Source of the DNA: Lindgomyces ingoldianus
Taxonomy: Eukaryota; Ascomycota; Dothideomycetes; Pleosporales; Lindgomycetaceae
Assembly: GCF_010093535.1 (NCBI RefSeq)
Contig: NW_022985180.1
Location: 193,748 to 257,747 of the forward strand
Length of the DNA: 64,000 nucleotides
Direction: 5' to 3'
Of the stretch, positions 1 through 11,104 are shown in pieces (position 1 is the stretch's first letter; each line of letters opens with the position of its first letter). The notes beneath the pieces are model-generated. The model had not been told where the DNA came from and made no database searches. It worked only from the letters and a program-made list of their open reading frames with translations. The position numbers were made by a program, and so were the translations under genes.

Positions 1-1559
1 CATTCGCCAGAATCCTATGCATACTTGTCAGCAACAAATTCTCCCTCAACCAAACAGGAAAGACATCTAAGACTCACAGGACCCACGCCGCGCACAAAAG
101 TCCCAGGATTATGGTATGACTCTTATGAAACTGGGGCGCTTGCTTTTTCGGATATATAAAACTTGCCACGAAGCCTCCAGAATTCGCGATGGCCAGTTGT
201 AGCGCGCTTGTTGTGGCGCGTTTGTAGTGGCCGGCGCTGTTGTTGCTGTTCCAGGACAAGACTGGCGGAACGCTAGCGTACATGCCCGTTGCCATCATGA
301 ATGTCATCCCGTATTGCACTCTTGGGTTGCGGCTTACAGAAATAACGGCGTATCCGACGATGGCAATGGGGAGAGTGAAGAGCATGAGGACGCCTCGGAG
401 AGCGAGGCGATCTGACAGGACGGCTATGAAGACTGTGAAGACGGCTGCCACGGCGTAGGGAATGACGGTCCAAAGTTGTGCTTGGTTGGGGTCGTGCGCG
501 AATTTGAGGTTGTTGATGATGGTTGGTAGGAAGAGGCCGAAGGAGTAGATACCGGATAGGATGGCGAAGTAGGCGGTGGCGGAGAGCCAGACTTGCACGT
601 TGAAGACTCCGCGGCGGACTTCGGACCACGTGAACTTTTCGAGGATAGCGGCTTCCTCGAGTCTGTAGCGCGCGTGGGCCTTTTCATCGTGGTTGAAGAA
701 CCGTGCGGTTTCAATGGAGTTCGGGAGGGCGAAGAAGCTGAGAACTCCGCACGCGACTGTAATTAGCCCCTCGATGATGAAGATCCATCTCCATCCATCC
801 AAGCCTCCTGCGTGTCCAATCGCGGAAAGACCTCTTGCTAGCAGGCCTCCGAAAGCACCAGATAAAGAAGCGGCAGTGTAGAAGATACCGATTCTCAGGG
901 CCAGCTCCGTACGCTTGTAGAAGTGGGAGAGATAGAGAACCTAGTAAGGTATGAGAAGTATCGTCACTTGGGGAAAGATTGTGCTGTTACCATTCCTGGC
1001 AAGAGACCACCTTCTGCCATGCCTAGAAGTGCTCTCACCGTCACGAACGACCCGAAGTTTCGAACAAAGCCAAGGCACATGGTGAGGATCCCCCACAATA
1101 CTGTCAAGAGAGGAAGCCAGACCTTTGGCGACATCTTCTTCAAGACAAGATTGCTCGGGAGTTCGCTTTGAGGGTAGAGTTAGATGATAAGCTCTCTCCA
1201 ACCCAGCAGCCATCTTACATACCTGGCGATGTACGTTGCATAGAAGACGCACAGACCGATAGCATATTGATGATCATTGATGTGAATTGAAGCCTGGAGC
1301 CCCAAAATCTTTGCATTCCCAACATTCGTTCGGTCGATGAATGAGCATAGAAAGAGCAATGCGAGAATGGGCAAGATTCTATCGATGGTCAGAAAGGAAA
1401 AGAAGGCGCTCAGCAGAACAGGGTGCACCTGATGTCCATTTTCCACAGAACCTGGCGCGTCAACTGAGATCCGTGTGCGACCACACCCGCTACCTCCTCG
1501 TCCAGCGGCCCATTTCGCTCAATCTTCTCGTCGGCCATGGCTTTGGGAGAATAACTCAT
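1..1559 (-). CDS. MFS transporter, allantoate/nicotinate permease (Dal5/TNA1-like) family, 3' end cut by window edge
   Basis: A plasma-membrane anion:cation symporter of the fungal Dal5/TNA1 group of the major facilitator superfamily; the substrate (a small organic acid or allantoate-like compound) cannot be told from sequence. The start at 1559 gives MSYSPKAMADEK, a hydrophilic cytoplasmic N-terminus. Exons by eye: 1559-1429, 1378-1223, 1165-991, 940-78 and 14-1, all GT-AG and in phase. Joined across the introns, the first transmembrane stretch reads MDIRILPILALLFLCSF, followed by the family signature DRTNVGNAKILGL; later come RALLGMAEGGLLPGM, DGWRWIFIIEG and NNSAGHYKR, all typical of this subfamily. 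The protein continues beyond base 1, so the last residues are missing. It is divergent from the broken AhpD-like gene at 1973. No damage is seen. Confidence 0.88.
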
Positions 1560-1972
1560 GATGATCTGTTGCACTCGTCCACAGTCTAAAGATAAGGAAG
1601 TGGGGAATGTCGGGAAGTGCAAACAAGGAAGAGGAGATGGGGTAGTACGACCGGCCAGGCCTTTTTTTAATATATTGAGTCCAGAAGCGACTTGGGACGA
1701 AAGGGTGGCTGGCGAATACCCCGTGGGGAACACAAGCTGCGAGTCTTCCAGGATCAGCACCCATGGGCGGCGACCACTTGATGCTCCCGTGTCAGCGGCG
1801 GCGTTGATCTCCCCGGCATGGAGCCAGATCTGTCACCGAAAATGCCAGCCACGATTTCCAACTTGGCAACATTTCTAACTTTTTTTCCCCGAACGTCTTC
1901 TTGTTGCTCTATAAGTCATGGAGGAGGAATTGAAGTCTTGGAAGAGAGGGACCATAGAATATCGTGACAAGC
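1560..1972. promoter_or_regulatory. intergenic region between divergent genes
   Basis: Shared upstream region of the MFS transporter (minus) and the AhpD-like gene (plus). A T-rich run followed by TTAATATA near 1663-1676 is the only TATA-like stretch seen. No ORF here looks real. Confidence 0.4.
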
Positions 1973-2888
1973 ATGTCTAAGCTTTTTGGGGCGTTAGAGG
2001 CGTTGATCGACGCGCCATTCGCGAGGGCGGGGACAACGCCGGCTCCTCGGCGAATTGGCAGTATATACGAAAACATCACACGAAAAGCAGCATCGCACAG
2101 AGTCGAGCAGCCAACATGGCTAGCCATGACGGTGAGATGAGATGATGTTTAGGAGGCGATGAATGCTGATGAAGACCGGCACAGACGGCTGCAACCATGA
2201 CGATGAGCTCGCCGGAGTCCTTGACGCCACTCCACTGCATGGCGAGCGCTGAACGACTGGTAACAAACGCGATTAAGAACGCGGAGCTGATGCGCGAAGC
2301 CAGACTGAAGTGCATCGGGTTCAATGGCGTCAGAACGGCCTCTTTCCAATGCAACTCGAGTGTAGGTTACTAAGTGTTGTAGGTTCCACGTACCATCAAC
2401 TATCTCAACGCCTTCCGCGGCAGCCTCCCCGAAGAGGTAGGCGCAGGTCTCACAACCCAACCATCTCGAACGCCCTCTGCAGGTGATATAAAGAGGCGTG
2501 GCCGCGCGCTCTGGGACTCAATTTACCGCCCCTTCGAGACGAAGCTTGTGGAGAAGCTCGCTCACTCCCACCCCGACCTCCCGGTTCATATCATCAATTC
2601 TGAATACGGTCTGTTGTTCTCAGACCCCCCTCGTGATACCCTTCAGAGGCAGTCGCTTGTCTGAGAGCGCAGACGGGCGCCGGTCCACAAGTTACAAGCC
2701 ATCTCTTTGGGATGTTAAAGGCGCTTGATGATGGAACATGGAAGGACTGTGAATAGAATGAAGAAGGTGTTAGATTGTTGGTAAGCGATGAGGGAGGTAT
2801 GTGGATACTAGAGAGAGTTGGTAATATCGTCCAGGCCATTGGAGGAAGCCAAGGAAGTACATTCGCTCCACCCCGAGCAAAAATATAG
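1973..2888 (+). pseudogene. AhpD-like / carboxymuconolactone-decarboxylase-fold protein, broken by a frameshift and a stop
   Basis: Relative of a fungal family of AhpD-like (alkylhydroperoxidase D fold) proteins of unknown substrate. Exon 1 is 1973-2131 (MSKLFGALEALIDAPFARAG), exon 2 starts at 2185 (TAATMTMSSPESLTPLH), and exon 3 starts near 2383 ([18 protein letters not shown]). It reads well through [19 protein letters not shown] and [18 protein letters not shown]. Near 2640 the frame is lost and about ten family residues seem missing; the next family block, [20 protein letters not shown], continues in another frame. An in-frame TAG at 2754-2756 then cuts off a C-terminus that is still readable (EGVRLLVSDEGGMWILERVG) to a stop at 2886-2888. 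With two disablements and no intron that would mend them, decay is the simplest reading. The family label comes from remembered resemblance. Confidence 0.7.
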
Positions 2889-3185
2889 ACGAGAGATGTG
2901 TGAAATCCCAACCCTTATTTGAACTACATAGCACCGGAGCGATCGTTATTGCCGCATTGGAGCCTAGATGCAAATGTTAGAGATATGCTTGTGCAATGGG
3001 AGTATCTAGAAGGACTAGAACCGACGTTCCGGCGTCAATTCGAATCTAGACATGAACCTAACTCTACTAGGGCTGAATTAAGAGACAATATCAGCTTAGC
3101 TATTCATGCCACCTCCGACAAGAAGTCGCGGAATGGTTCGATGAGCGCTGCCCTGGAGATACTAAAGTGAATGCCGTTTCTAAAT
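2889..3185. other. short intergenic stretch with one unsupported small ORF
   Basis: Between the AhpD-like pseudogene and the 3' end of the SCOT gene. An 83-codon plus-strand ORF (2919-3170) has no recognisable domain and no splice partners, so it is not called as a gene. Confidence 0.4.
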
Positions 3186-4952
3186 CTACTCCATTGACTT
3201 AAACTTCGGAAAAACAGTAAACTTAGCTCCAGTTTTCGCCTTCACATCCTCCACGCTCACCCCCGGAGCAACCTCCGTCAACCACAACTCCCCCTTCTCC
3301 CTATCCACCTCGAAAACGCACATATCCGTAATAATTGTACTTACACAGTTCGCTCCTGTCAGCGGCAAACTACAACTCTGTACAATCTTCGGACTCCCAT
3401 TCTTCGCGACATGCTCCGTCGCCACAACAACCTTCGTTGCATCCGGATTGGAAACAAGATCCATCGCGCCACCCATTCCCTTGAACACCTTCCCAGGAAC
3501 CATGTAGTTTGCCAGATCGCCTGACGCGCTGACTTGCAGGGCGCCGAGGATGGACACATCGACATGGCCGCCCCTGATCATCCCGAAGGACTCGGCGCTG
3601 TCAAAGGTGGAAGCGCCAGGGAGAAGCGTGACAGTCTCTTTGCCTGCATTGACAATATCGGGGTCGACTTCGTCTTCAGTTGGATGTGGGCCCATGCCGA
3701 GGATTCCGTTCTCACTTTGTAACCACACTTTTGTGCCTGAGGGTACGAAAGCTGCAGCAGATGTGGGAATGCCGACACCTAGGTTGACATAGTATCCGTG
3801 TTTGAGTTCTTTCGCTGCACGTCTTGCGATGCGGTTTCTTCTCACAACTGCCTCGTTGGGTTCAGTGTTCTTCCGAGATTCAAGAGGATCGCGAAGCTTC
3901 TTGATTTCGATGTGTTTCTCGGCAGTGGCGGGCACAATGCGATCAACAAATATGCCGGGCAAGTCGACGTCGTTAGGGTCAAGCGAGCCGATGGGGACAA
4001 TGTTCTCCGCTTCAACGATTGTGAGACGTGCTGCTTTCGCCATGATGGGTCCGAATGCTTTGGTCGTGTACCTGTAATGCCCTTAGTATCTATTTCAAGT
4101 TTGTCTCCTTCAAAGCGCTACTTGCCTAAAGCAGCAGTTGCCTGCTTCATCAGCCTTCCATGCCCGTAGAATAGCAACATCACCGGTCAAAGCCGTTTCC
4201 ATAAGATACATTCTCCCATTGAACTCCCTCGTTTCTCGTGGCGTCCCATATCCAACTACGTTCCCCTCGTTATCGAATTGCGCCGGGATCTTGCCATCCT
4301 GCAATAGCGTATTGACAGCCGTGGGTGTATAAAAGGCCGGAATACCGGCCCCACCAGCCCTGATTCTCTCAGCCAAAGTCCCTGTTAAACTGTCAGCAGG
4401 CGTGTCCCGCTATGTTAGGATTATCCCACCTTGCGGGCAAAGCTCAATTGTAATATTCCCGGTCAAGTACTTCTTCTCCAGTGCCTTATTATTCCCCAAA
4501 AAGCTAATAATCAGTTTATTCACTTGTTCGGTTTTCGTGAGAAGCGATAAGCCGCCAACTCCTTCAACGCCAGCATTGTTAGAGACAGCAGTTAAAGAGT
4601 GTAATGATTCCACGCCTCGATTCTTAATTGCGTGAATGAGTGTTTCTGCGACACCACAGAGACCGAAACCTGCACTTAGGATCGTAGAGCCGGGTTGGAG
4701 GTCAGAGACGGCTTCGTCAGCAGACTTGAGGAGTTTCGATTTTGACCGGTCGATTACGGGGGCTTTTGAAATTGGCGCGCTGTAATGTCTTTTCTGTCTT
4801 GAAAATAGCGATGGCTTATTGGTACTGTGTGCGGCTCGCCATTTAACAGGGAATGTTCGGCGGGGACACGTCTTTGATGATAGTGTACACAAGAGAAGAC
4901 GCGAGGAACTCGAAAGGGTGTCCATGGCGATTGGCGCCACGTCTGTGCCCAT
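3186..4952 (-). CDS. succinyl-CoA:3-ketoacid CoA transferase (SCOT), mitochondrial
   Basis: Transfers CoA from succinyl-CoA to acetoacetate (or to related acids such as acetate or propionate in fungi) in the mitochondrial matrix. Exons 4952-4430, 4381-4126 and 4071-3186 give 554 residues, the usual length for fused alpha-beta SCOT. The N-terminus (about 60 residues rich in Arg/Ser, e.g. TFPVKWRAAHS) looks like a mitochondrial presequence; an in-frame ATG at 4922 is an equally good start. The alpha half shows ILSAGFGLCGVAETLI and the RIRAGGAGIPAFYTPT loop; the beta half shows SENGILGMG, whose Glu (about residue 380) is the catalytic residue that forms the enzyme-CoA thioester. The end, SVEDVKAKTGAKFTV, is typical. 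The second intron (4125-4072) begins GCAAGT, a GC-AG intron; no GT donor keeps the frame. Confidence 0.95.
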
Positions 4953-5409
4953 AGATCGGGGAAGACCAGTGACTTAAAAGAAAAATGCTTGCCTATCGGA
5001 CGAAGAGATTCCGGAAATTGTCGGACATAGCCGCGGGGAATTGAAATGTTTCCATAACGCAAGTGAGTAAACCGAAGAGGTTCCTGACGTTCGGAGTCAG
5101 AAAAATACCCGAGGCGGGGTGGATGAAGGCGGTTCGGAGGTAGCATCTGTTTATCGGAATGATACCGAGAGGCGCACACTAGAACGCTGCACGTGAGGGG
5201 GATAGTTCATTTCCAAGATACCGAGATTGGAATGATTCAGTAGTAAATTTAACGCTGACGTGGTGACCAGTGTTGTGAAGCCAAATCTTGCTCACAGACA
5301 ACCAGATATCATACCGCTTTTGTTATAATCAGAATAGCATTCTCAGTATTCTCAACAGGTCCAAGTATTTGTATGATATTTCTCTACTTTTTGAGCAACG
5401 TTTCTTACC
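4953..5409. promoter_or_regulatory. intergenic region between SCOT and a carrier pseudogene (divergent)
   Basis: Holds the upstream region of SCOT and of the degenerate mitochondrial carrier. The minus-strand ORF overlapping 4754-5179 is a shadow of the SCOT presequence region. No clear promoter element is seen. Confidence 0.35.
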
Positions 5410-6352
5410 ATGGCTGCACTGGCCCTTCCTGAAATAAGTGTGCAGCATCCACAGATAACGTGGCGAAAGAAAAGTAAGTAACCATTTTTGCCTTGCGTAA
5501 GTCCTGTACAATTTCTTGAGCAAGCAAAAGCATGCTCACGTCCATTACCAGAGGGACAGCTGCATCAATATCAGCATCCTTTACCCACCCCCTCGCCCAA
5601 ACGGAATATCGGATGCAAGTCATTTCTTCTCGCCTGCCCCTTCTACACACTATCTATTCTTTCGCGGCCCGTAATGGAATCCTCTCACTGTGGATCGGGC
5701 TATCGCGTTCGACACTCCGCCAGTCGACTTACTCCACTACACGTTTCACCCTCTATTAGGCCTTCTTACGAAACCTTACAACCTTACCATCTCAATGATA
5801 AGTCTAGGCCTTCCACGGACTGCTGGTTTAGTTAGAAACCCCGCCGAAGTCGTCCTAGTTCGAATGTGTGAAGATTGCACAAAGCCACTCACTGAACGAT
5901 GCGCATACCGGAGTATAATTGACGCACGAATTCGAATCGGGTGTGAAGATGGTTCGGGTGCATATTCTCAAGGACTTGGGCCGAGCATGGCCCGAAGCGT
6001 GCTAATGAACGTTTCTCAAATCGCAACATATGCAGAGGCTAAGCGGCAGCTGATGAAACAACTGGTATTTGAGGATAACATTGGAACGCACGTGGCTGTG
6101 AGCGTTATAGCAGGAACGGTTGCTACCACCGTGTGCGCTCCAGTGGATGTCCTAAAGAGTAGGTTTCAGAGTGCATCAAGCATTCAAGGGATAAAGCAGG
6201 TTTCGTTATTGCAGTATGTGGTCGAGACGATGAGAAAAGAGAGTCTTAGATTTCTGATGAAAGGTTGGACACCGGCGTGGCTTAGACTGGCGCCAAATAC
6301 GGTATTGATGTTTGTTTTCATAGGGAAGCTAAAAGCATTCTTCGTTCAGTAG
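5410..6352 (+). pseudogene. degenerate mitochondrial dicarboxylate-type carrier
   Basis: Mitochondrial carrier (SLC25) proteins have three repeats, each with PxD/ExxK/R. From ATG 5410 the reading is MAALALPEISVQHPQ...KKSK followed by TAA at 5479-5481, then PFLPC, which corresponds to the PFWFGG of intact relatives. After an apparent intron (GTAAGT to ACCAG near 5550) the first repeat reads HPLAQTEYRMQ, so the Asp and Lys of the signature are lost. The frame stops at TAG 5757 after LRQSTYSTTRFTLY. The rest is in another frame: GLVRNPAEVVLVRM (second signature intact), ARSVLMNVSQIATYAEAKRQ, TVCAPVDVLKSR (third intact), ending KGWTPAWLRLAPNTVL. No GT donor that joins the two halves is evident. 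This is a decayed paralogue, or a gene with unusual splicing. Confidence 0.65.
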
Positions 6353-6569
6353 TAGATAACCAGCGTCTAGTATCCAGGATGTATATTTGGAACATCGAGG
6401 CTTAGAAGCACCGCTTGCAGATTCCCTTCAGCGGACATTAACTTTGCTAGCTACTTTTCAGCGAGAGGGCAAATTTACCTCGGAGAAGATGGCTGAGGTG
6501 TTTAAAACATCTCGTACTTCCGCCTTGTGCAAGAAGAAATCTGGGTGGTTTCGGGGGACTTGAAGCGGT

Positions 6570-8817
6570 TCACTGAAATCCAAACTCTGGGGGATTCATC
6601 CAGTCCATCCACGTGAATGCATTAGCATCTTCCACTGGGAAATCTAGCAGAGCTGCGTCAAAGTCTCCCGCATTCATAACAGTCTCGATGACTTCGTTGC
6701 CAGACATAGCGGAGAACTGCAATGGCTCTCCCCACGGATTCGGCAGAGGGTACTGTGGCTGAGGAAATGGGTGGATAGAATTTATCGGAGTATCTAATAC
6801 TGAGGTTTCCGCAGCGACCGGCTGTGGAGCCACGGGTGTTGGAGCTGGTAGAGGAGGATTCAGCAGCAATGGGGCTTGTTTAACGAGCTCTCGTAGGTAT
6901 TTTCCATATAGTACTGAAGTCCCGTTTCTGTGGGGTGGCGTGTTTCCAATGCGCTCTAGAACGGCTGCAGTCTCTTCGATTAGATTTCGCACGCTCGGCG
7001 CAAGGTTATGACTTCCACCTGGCGATGATGTGCTTAGATTCAGTGAGACACACGCAGCAAAGCATATCATGATGGCGGTGTTGTTCGGCATCGACTTCAA
7101 ACGGGCTTCTCCTTGGATAGCCGCCCTCATTACATTCAGCGCTGACGACAATGCGGAAGCCCTGAATAAACGTTTGACCTCTAAGGGCGCCGTCGGGTGG
7201 TTGATGACACCGCTGTAGGTGGAGAGGCGAGTGTGTGTGACGAGGATCTCAACGTAAGGCGGGAGTGTTTTCTGTTCACCTTCGCCTATTGCCACGGTCC
7301 ATGTTGCAAGCCACCGATCATAGAAGTTTTCAATGGTTGCTTTGATCTCTCCTGCGACCTTTGAGCCAACATCAATAACCCTATAGCTGTCGCATTTTGA
7401 TCGAACGGCGCTGAAGAGGTCATCGAGATCTCGACGCAAAACAGCCATGGATATGAGGGAGCCGTCGTGTGAATCAGAAACTCCATCAGAGTGCCATCGG
7501 TCGCTATGTTTAATTAAGGGCGTAATCGGAACGCTGTAACTACGTCCCCGCGCAAGACAGACGCCACGCTCGAGTACAAAGAGCGAAATCCAGACCCTTT
7601 CTCTTCGGCGTAATAGCCGCTGGCCCCATTCAGATCGCGCATCTACGTCTTCAAACCCATCCATTGCCAGGGCTTTTCGGGCATCGATGCAATTTGATTT
7701 CGGGATTCTTTTCAAAAGATCTTGATCAAAGGACCAGGAAGGTGTCACGATCTTGTCCAATGACAGATCGAGTGCGATGCTTAACGCAACGGAAATATAG
7801 AGGCCGGTGTCATCGTCGGCGGAGTGAGTGCCAGGATGCATCCAAGGAATGTTAACTAGGAATGCTAGGACGATCTCGACTGAACGGAACCTTTTAGTGA
7901 CCACCTGCTGTGCGAGAAATTTGCGGTGAAACAGAAGTCTCTTGGCCAGTGCGGCCGTCGACGGTAGAAACAGTGCAGAAGCTGTCAGTAAAGACGTAAA
8001 GAGGAAGGATGAGCGTCGTCGTACGAATGAGGGAGTGTGCACCAAAGGATCAAGACCCCACCGAGTATGGGCAAGTTTCTCATGAAAGCTAGTGAAGTTA
8101 ATATATGCGACGGCAATGATGGGGAAGGATACTGTTACAATGCTAGCAGAGCCTTCGCCTCTTCCATCGTTACTAGTCCAATATCGATTGGGTCTAACTC
8201 CGGCCCGGAATCGAAGCTTGCTTTCATGGGGAGGAAGAATCGATGAATATCAGATCTTTCATCTCTCTCGCTTCCATAATAGCGGCTAGATGGGGTTGAG
8301 GCGCTGATCTCGGCAGACTGGGGGGACGTTAACCGTAGGTCAGAAGCACGGGCAAGGAGTTGGAGGGGGTTCTCGGCGTCATCTAAGGCGAGTTGGTCAT
8401 CGCTTGATTGAGGAGCTCCATATCTTTCGGTGGTAAGTGCTATGCTACCAGATGAAGCTGTATCTTCTGTTTCTGGTATCTCCCTCCGAGCATTATCGAG
8501 GAGATGTTGTAGCTGTTCAAGTGTCCCTTCGTTGGACAGAGATGCTGATCTTGACTTCTTGATAGCCTCTTCAATTTGAAATATGGCCCTTTCAAGTCCA
8601 GTACGTTTACTGGCTCTACAGTGAGCCTCATTACAGAGCATATGCAGACCATAATGCTTACTTCTTTACACCCTTCTGTCTCCCAACATGGAAAGTTGGA
8701 ATAATGCACTCTGTTCCAGCATGTTGACATTTCTCGCAAACCCAAGACCCAGATCCCCGTTTACATTTGATCTTGCTCTTTCTGCAATTCAAGCATGCCG
8801 CTTGTTTACTTGTCATG
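6570..8817 (-). CDS. Zn2Cys6 fungal transcription factor with a 1-nt frameshift in its zinc cluster
   Basis: A nuclear DNA-binding regulator of the binuclear zinc cluster class. From ATG 8817: MTSKQAACLNCRKSKIKCK gives the first three cysteines (CX2CX6C). The other three (WVCEKCQHAGTECI) lie in the next frame; the shift is one base, in a run of four T at 8760-8763 on the plus strand. Past it, an intron (donor GTAAGC at 8661, acceptor CACTGTAG) leads to ASKRTGLERAIFQIEEAIKK, a linker helix. A second intron, 8138-8089, joins to the fungal transcription-factor domain (middle homology region): FLVNIPWMHPG, GLYISVALSIALDLSLD, RRERVWISLFVLERGV, ARGRSYSVP. The tail (TWMDWMNPPEFGF) is acidic and aromatic, like an activation domain. 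Target genes cannot be inferred. Either the gene is inactivated or the base is a sequencing error. Confidence 0.8.
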
Positions 8818-9300
8818 TTTGGATTGATGTGGCCTCGATGTAAGCTTCTTTAAGGGCGAGACTGTTTCTGCCCTTTAGCCGGATTTTGGGTTCCAATGGC
8901 ATGGGTTGTAAGACATAATGAAGTGTTAGGAACGAGTGCGCCTGCCGCTGAGCAGTTTGAGACTGTAGACGAAGGTTCATAGTTTGCCGAAGGCTGGATG
9001 ATCCGACCAGGCCGGTTGCCGATCATGGCTGACTAATGAATCCTAAACCGGCTAGTGTTAATTAGCATTATTGTTAGCGGCTACTAGAAAGCAACGACTT
9101 TCTTCGGAATGCATTTTCGGAAAAATAGCGATATTCTTTAAAGTACAGCATCGCATACGTTCCTAGAGTACGACTCATGCTTCAATATGCCATTCCTCTA
9201 AGCATTCACTTCCTTTCGAGGGTGGTTGTTAAATTGTGACACTGCTCCACAGAGAAACAGTTCAATACCAGCACCCTTTCTAGACTTCGCAAGCTGTCAA
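8818..9300. other. intergenic region upstream of the Zn2Cys6 gene and downstream of the NUDIX gene
   Basis: No convincing coding potential. Presumably it holds the 5' region of the Zn2Cys6 gene and the 3' untranslated region of the NUDIX gene, both on the minus strand. Confidence 0.4.
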
Positions 9301-10125
9301 TCAAGGCAATTCCCGCGTCCTCTTCAGGTACTCATACAGCGACCAGGCAGCCAGTGTCTTGGCATCCCTGCTCCCAACTTCCAACAGCCGCTCGTAGTCA
9401 AGCAGCCTTACTGTGATATTCTCATGCTGCGTTCTTTCACCCGTCAACTTGCCCTTGAGATTCTCGATCTCCACCCTATCCATCTCTTTCTCCCATAGGA
9501 AGATTGCAATATACTCGTCACAGCCGCCCGGACTCGGATACATAGCACTCTCGAGAGTTTCTGGTGCCTTATGGCCCTGCATTGCCAACTTCGTCATGTC
9601 GATGAGCTCGTCCTCTCTTAGCTCGAGCCCCACCTCCTCCTTGATTTCTTTCGCCGCAGCTCCCTTGAATGTTCTCTCAGTGTTATCGATCATACCTGCT
9701 GGAATTTCCATAAACGTCAGGCTGCCGGCCGGGATACGTGGTTGCTCTGTCATGATCACCCAGCGCTCATCGCGCGCGTCGGTCGGACGCAGGATCATGA
9801 GGACGGCGACACTGCCTCCGCGCAGGAACACGATACCGGGTAACTCCTCTCCACTGGAATTTTTTATTTCGGCCTTTAATTTAACGAAGCCTATCCGAGG
9901 GCCGAACCAGTCAACGGATTGGATCTTGATAGAGCGGAGACTATACCGATCCTTGTAAAACGAATGGTCTGAGAACTTTTGCTGAGCTAAAGATGACTTG
10001 AGCGTAGCCAACCATTCTTTGAAGGCCGGGAAGGATAGCAGTTGCGCTTCGTTCGCTTCGTCAGTCAGGTAGACGGTGATCTCTGGAGAATCCGTAGCAA
10101 AGTCTTGGAGCTTGAAAGACGACAT
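9301..10125 (-). CDS. NUDIX hydrolase, ADP-sugar diphosphatase type (NUDT14/NUDX14-like)
   Basis: Predicted to hydrolyse ADP-ribose or ADP-glucose to AMP and the sugar phosphate. A single exon of 274 residues. The Nudix helix is at about residues 146-170: MEIPAGMIDNTE followed by AAAKEIKEEVGLEL, which keeps the metal-binding KExxEE core. The spacing before it is one residue longer than the strict GX5EX7REUXEEXGU consensus, as I recall for plant and fungal NUDX14-like enzymes. YPSPGGCDEYIAIFLWEKE is a second hallmark of this group, and GERTQHENITVRLL marks the usual C-terminal strand. The N-terminal 110 residues form the expected dimerisation region. The start at 10125 is the first in-frame ATG and gives a typical length. 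No targeting signal is obvious, so it is probably cytosolic. Confidence 0.9.
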   Translation of the reverse strand: MSSFKLQDFATDSPEITVYLTDEANEAQLLSFPAFKEWLATLKSSLAQQKFSDHSFYKDRYSLRSIKIQSVDWFGPRIGFVKLKAEIKNSSGEELPGIVFLRGGSVAVLMILRPTDARDERWVIMTEQPRIPAGSLTFMEIPAGMIDNTERTFKGAAAKEIKEEVGLELREDELIDMTKLAMQGHKAPETLESAMYPSPGGCDEYIAIFLWEKEMDRVEIENLKGKLTGERTQHENITVRLLDYERLLEVGSRDAKTLAAWSLYEYLKRTRELP

Positions 10126-11104
10126 TGTGGTTAGATTTAGTGACGGGTTATGGTTCTAGAGGGAACTGTGGGAGATCCGTTGAGAGATAACGAGTGGACT
10201 GATTGAACTATGATTGGATGCCTCTTCCCAGCGAAGGAGTCTTTCATGATAGCGAGTCACACATGAAAGACACACCAACAAGGCTTTGTTGGGGTGTGAG
10301 AAGGCTGATGTTGCACGAAGCAAGGAGGCGCAAGCACATGGGAGCATTGGGTGGTCAGCATTGGAGCCCAACAAACTGGTTTCGCTCAGTTGCGCATCAC
10401 GTGAACCCCTTATCGGCGATCATTTGCTCTCACTTAAAAGCTATGCGCTGGGGTTTTCACCTACTTTTCGAAGCTCAATATCGGAAAGCTGATAAATTCG
10501 GATCAGGATTTGAGGATGAAGCAAATTACCACTTAATTCGCCTGAAGACAAGCATATGGTACATTTGCATTAGCATGGTTTTCGCCTAGGTCTTTGCGCT
10601 CTGTTTTAGGGTCAGATTCAAATCAGAAGAGCTATGAATTTAATGCAGCTCCAGAGCGCTCTTGAGCAGTTCTGCATTCCATTAACAAAAATGCTATATA
10701 GTGTGGCTTACTGAGCGCATTCCGCCACGCCTGAAGGTGTTTTTATTGACAGGGCTAGGCGAGGTAAATGAAACTGAAGAGCTATTTAGAGAAGATGCCC
10801 ATTAAAATGATGGAAGCGTTGATGTGTCCAGGATAATTCGGTCTTGTAACTGGCTTAACACGCCCTTATCGAAACTTGCGCCTGCATCCTCCCCAATACG
10901 CCTCGAAGGGTAAAAACAGAAATAAGTCATTTTGTCACACCGGGTGCGGCCCCATACAGCCTGGCCAAGCAAGAAAGAGTAACTCGAAATAGAAACTCCG
11001 CCGTCAAGCTGAACCGTCTCACTTTAGGGATCGTCACTCCTTATTTTACTTTGCATACACTGAATTTGAAAGTACCGCAGCCGAGATTCAACCTTCCCAC
11101 TGAA
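10126..11104. other. intergenic region between the NUDIX gene and the HET gene (divergent)
   Basis: About 1 kb without a supported gene. Plus ORF 10203-10589 and its overlaps show no domain and no coding-like conservation. It must contain the promoters of both flanking genes. It marks the change from housekeeping-like genes to the accessory block. Confidence 0.4.

Noticed and set aside
941..1252. 103-codon minus-strand ORF inside the MFS gene
   Set aside because: It reads the true MFS exon 3 in a wrong frame; the spliced model gives the family sequence.
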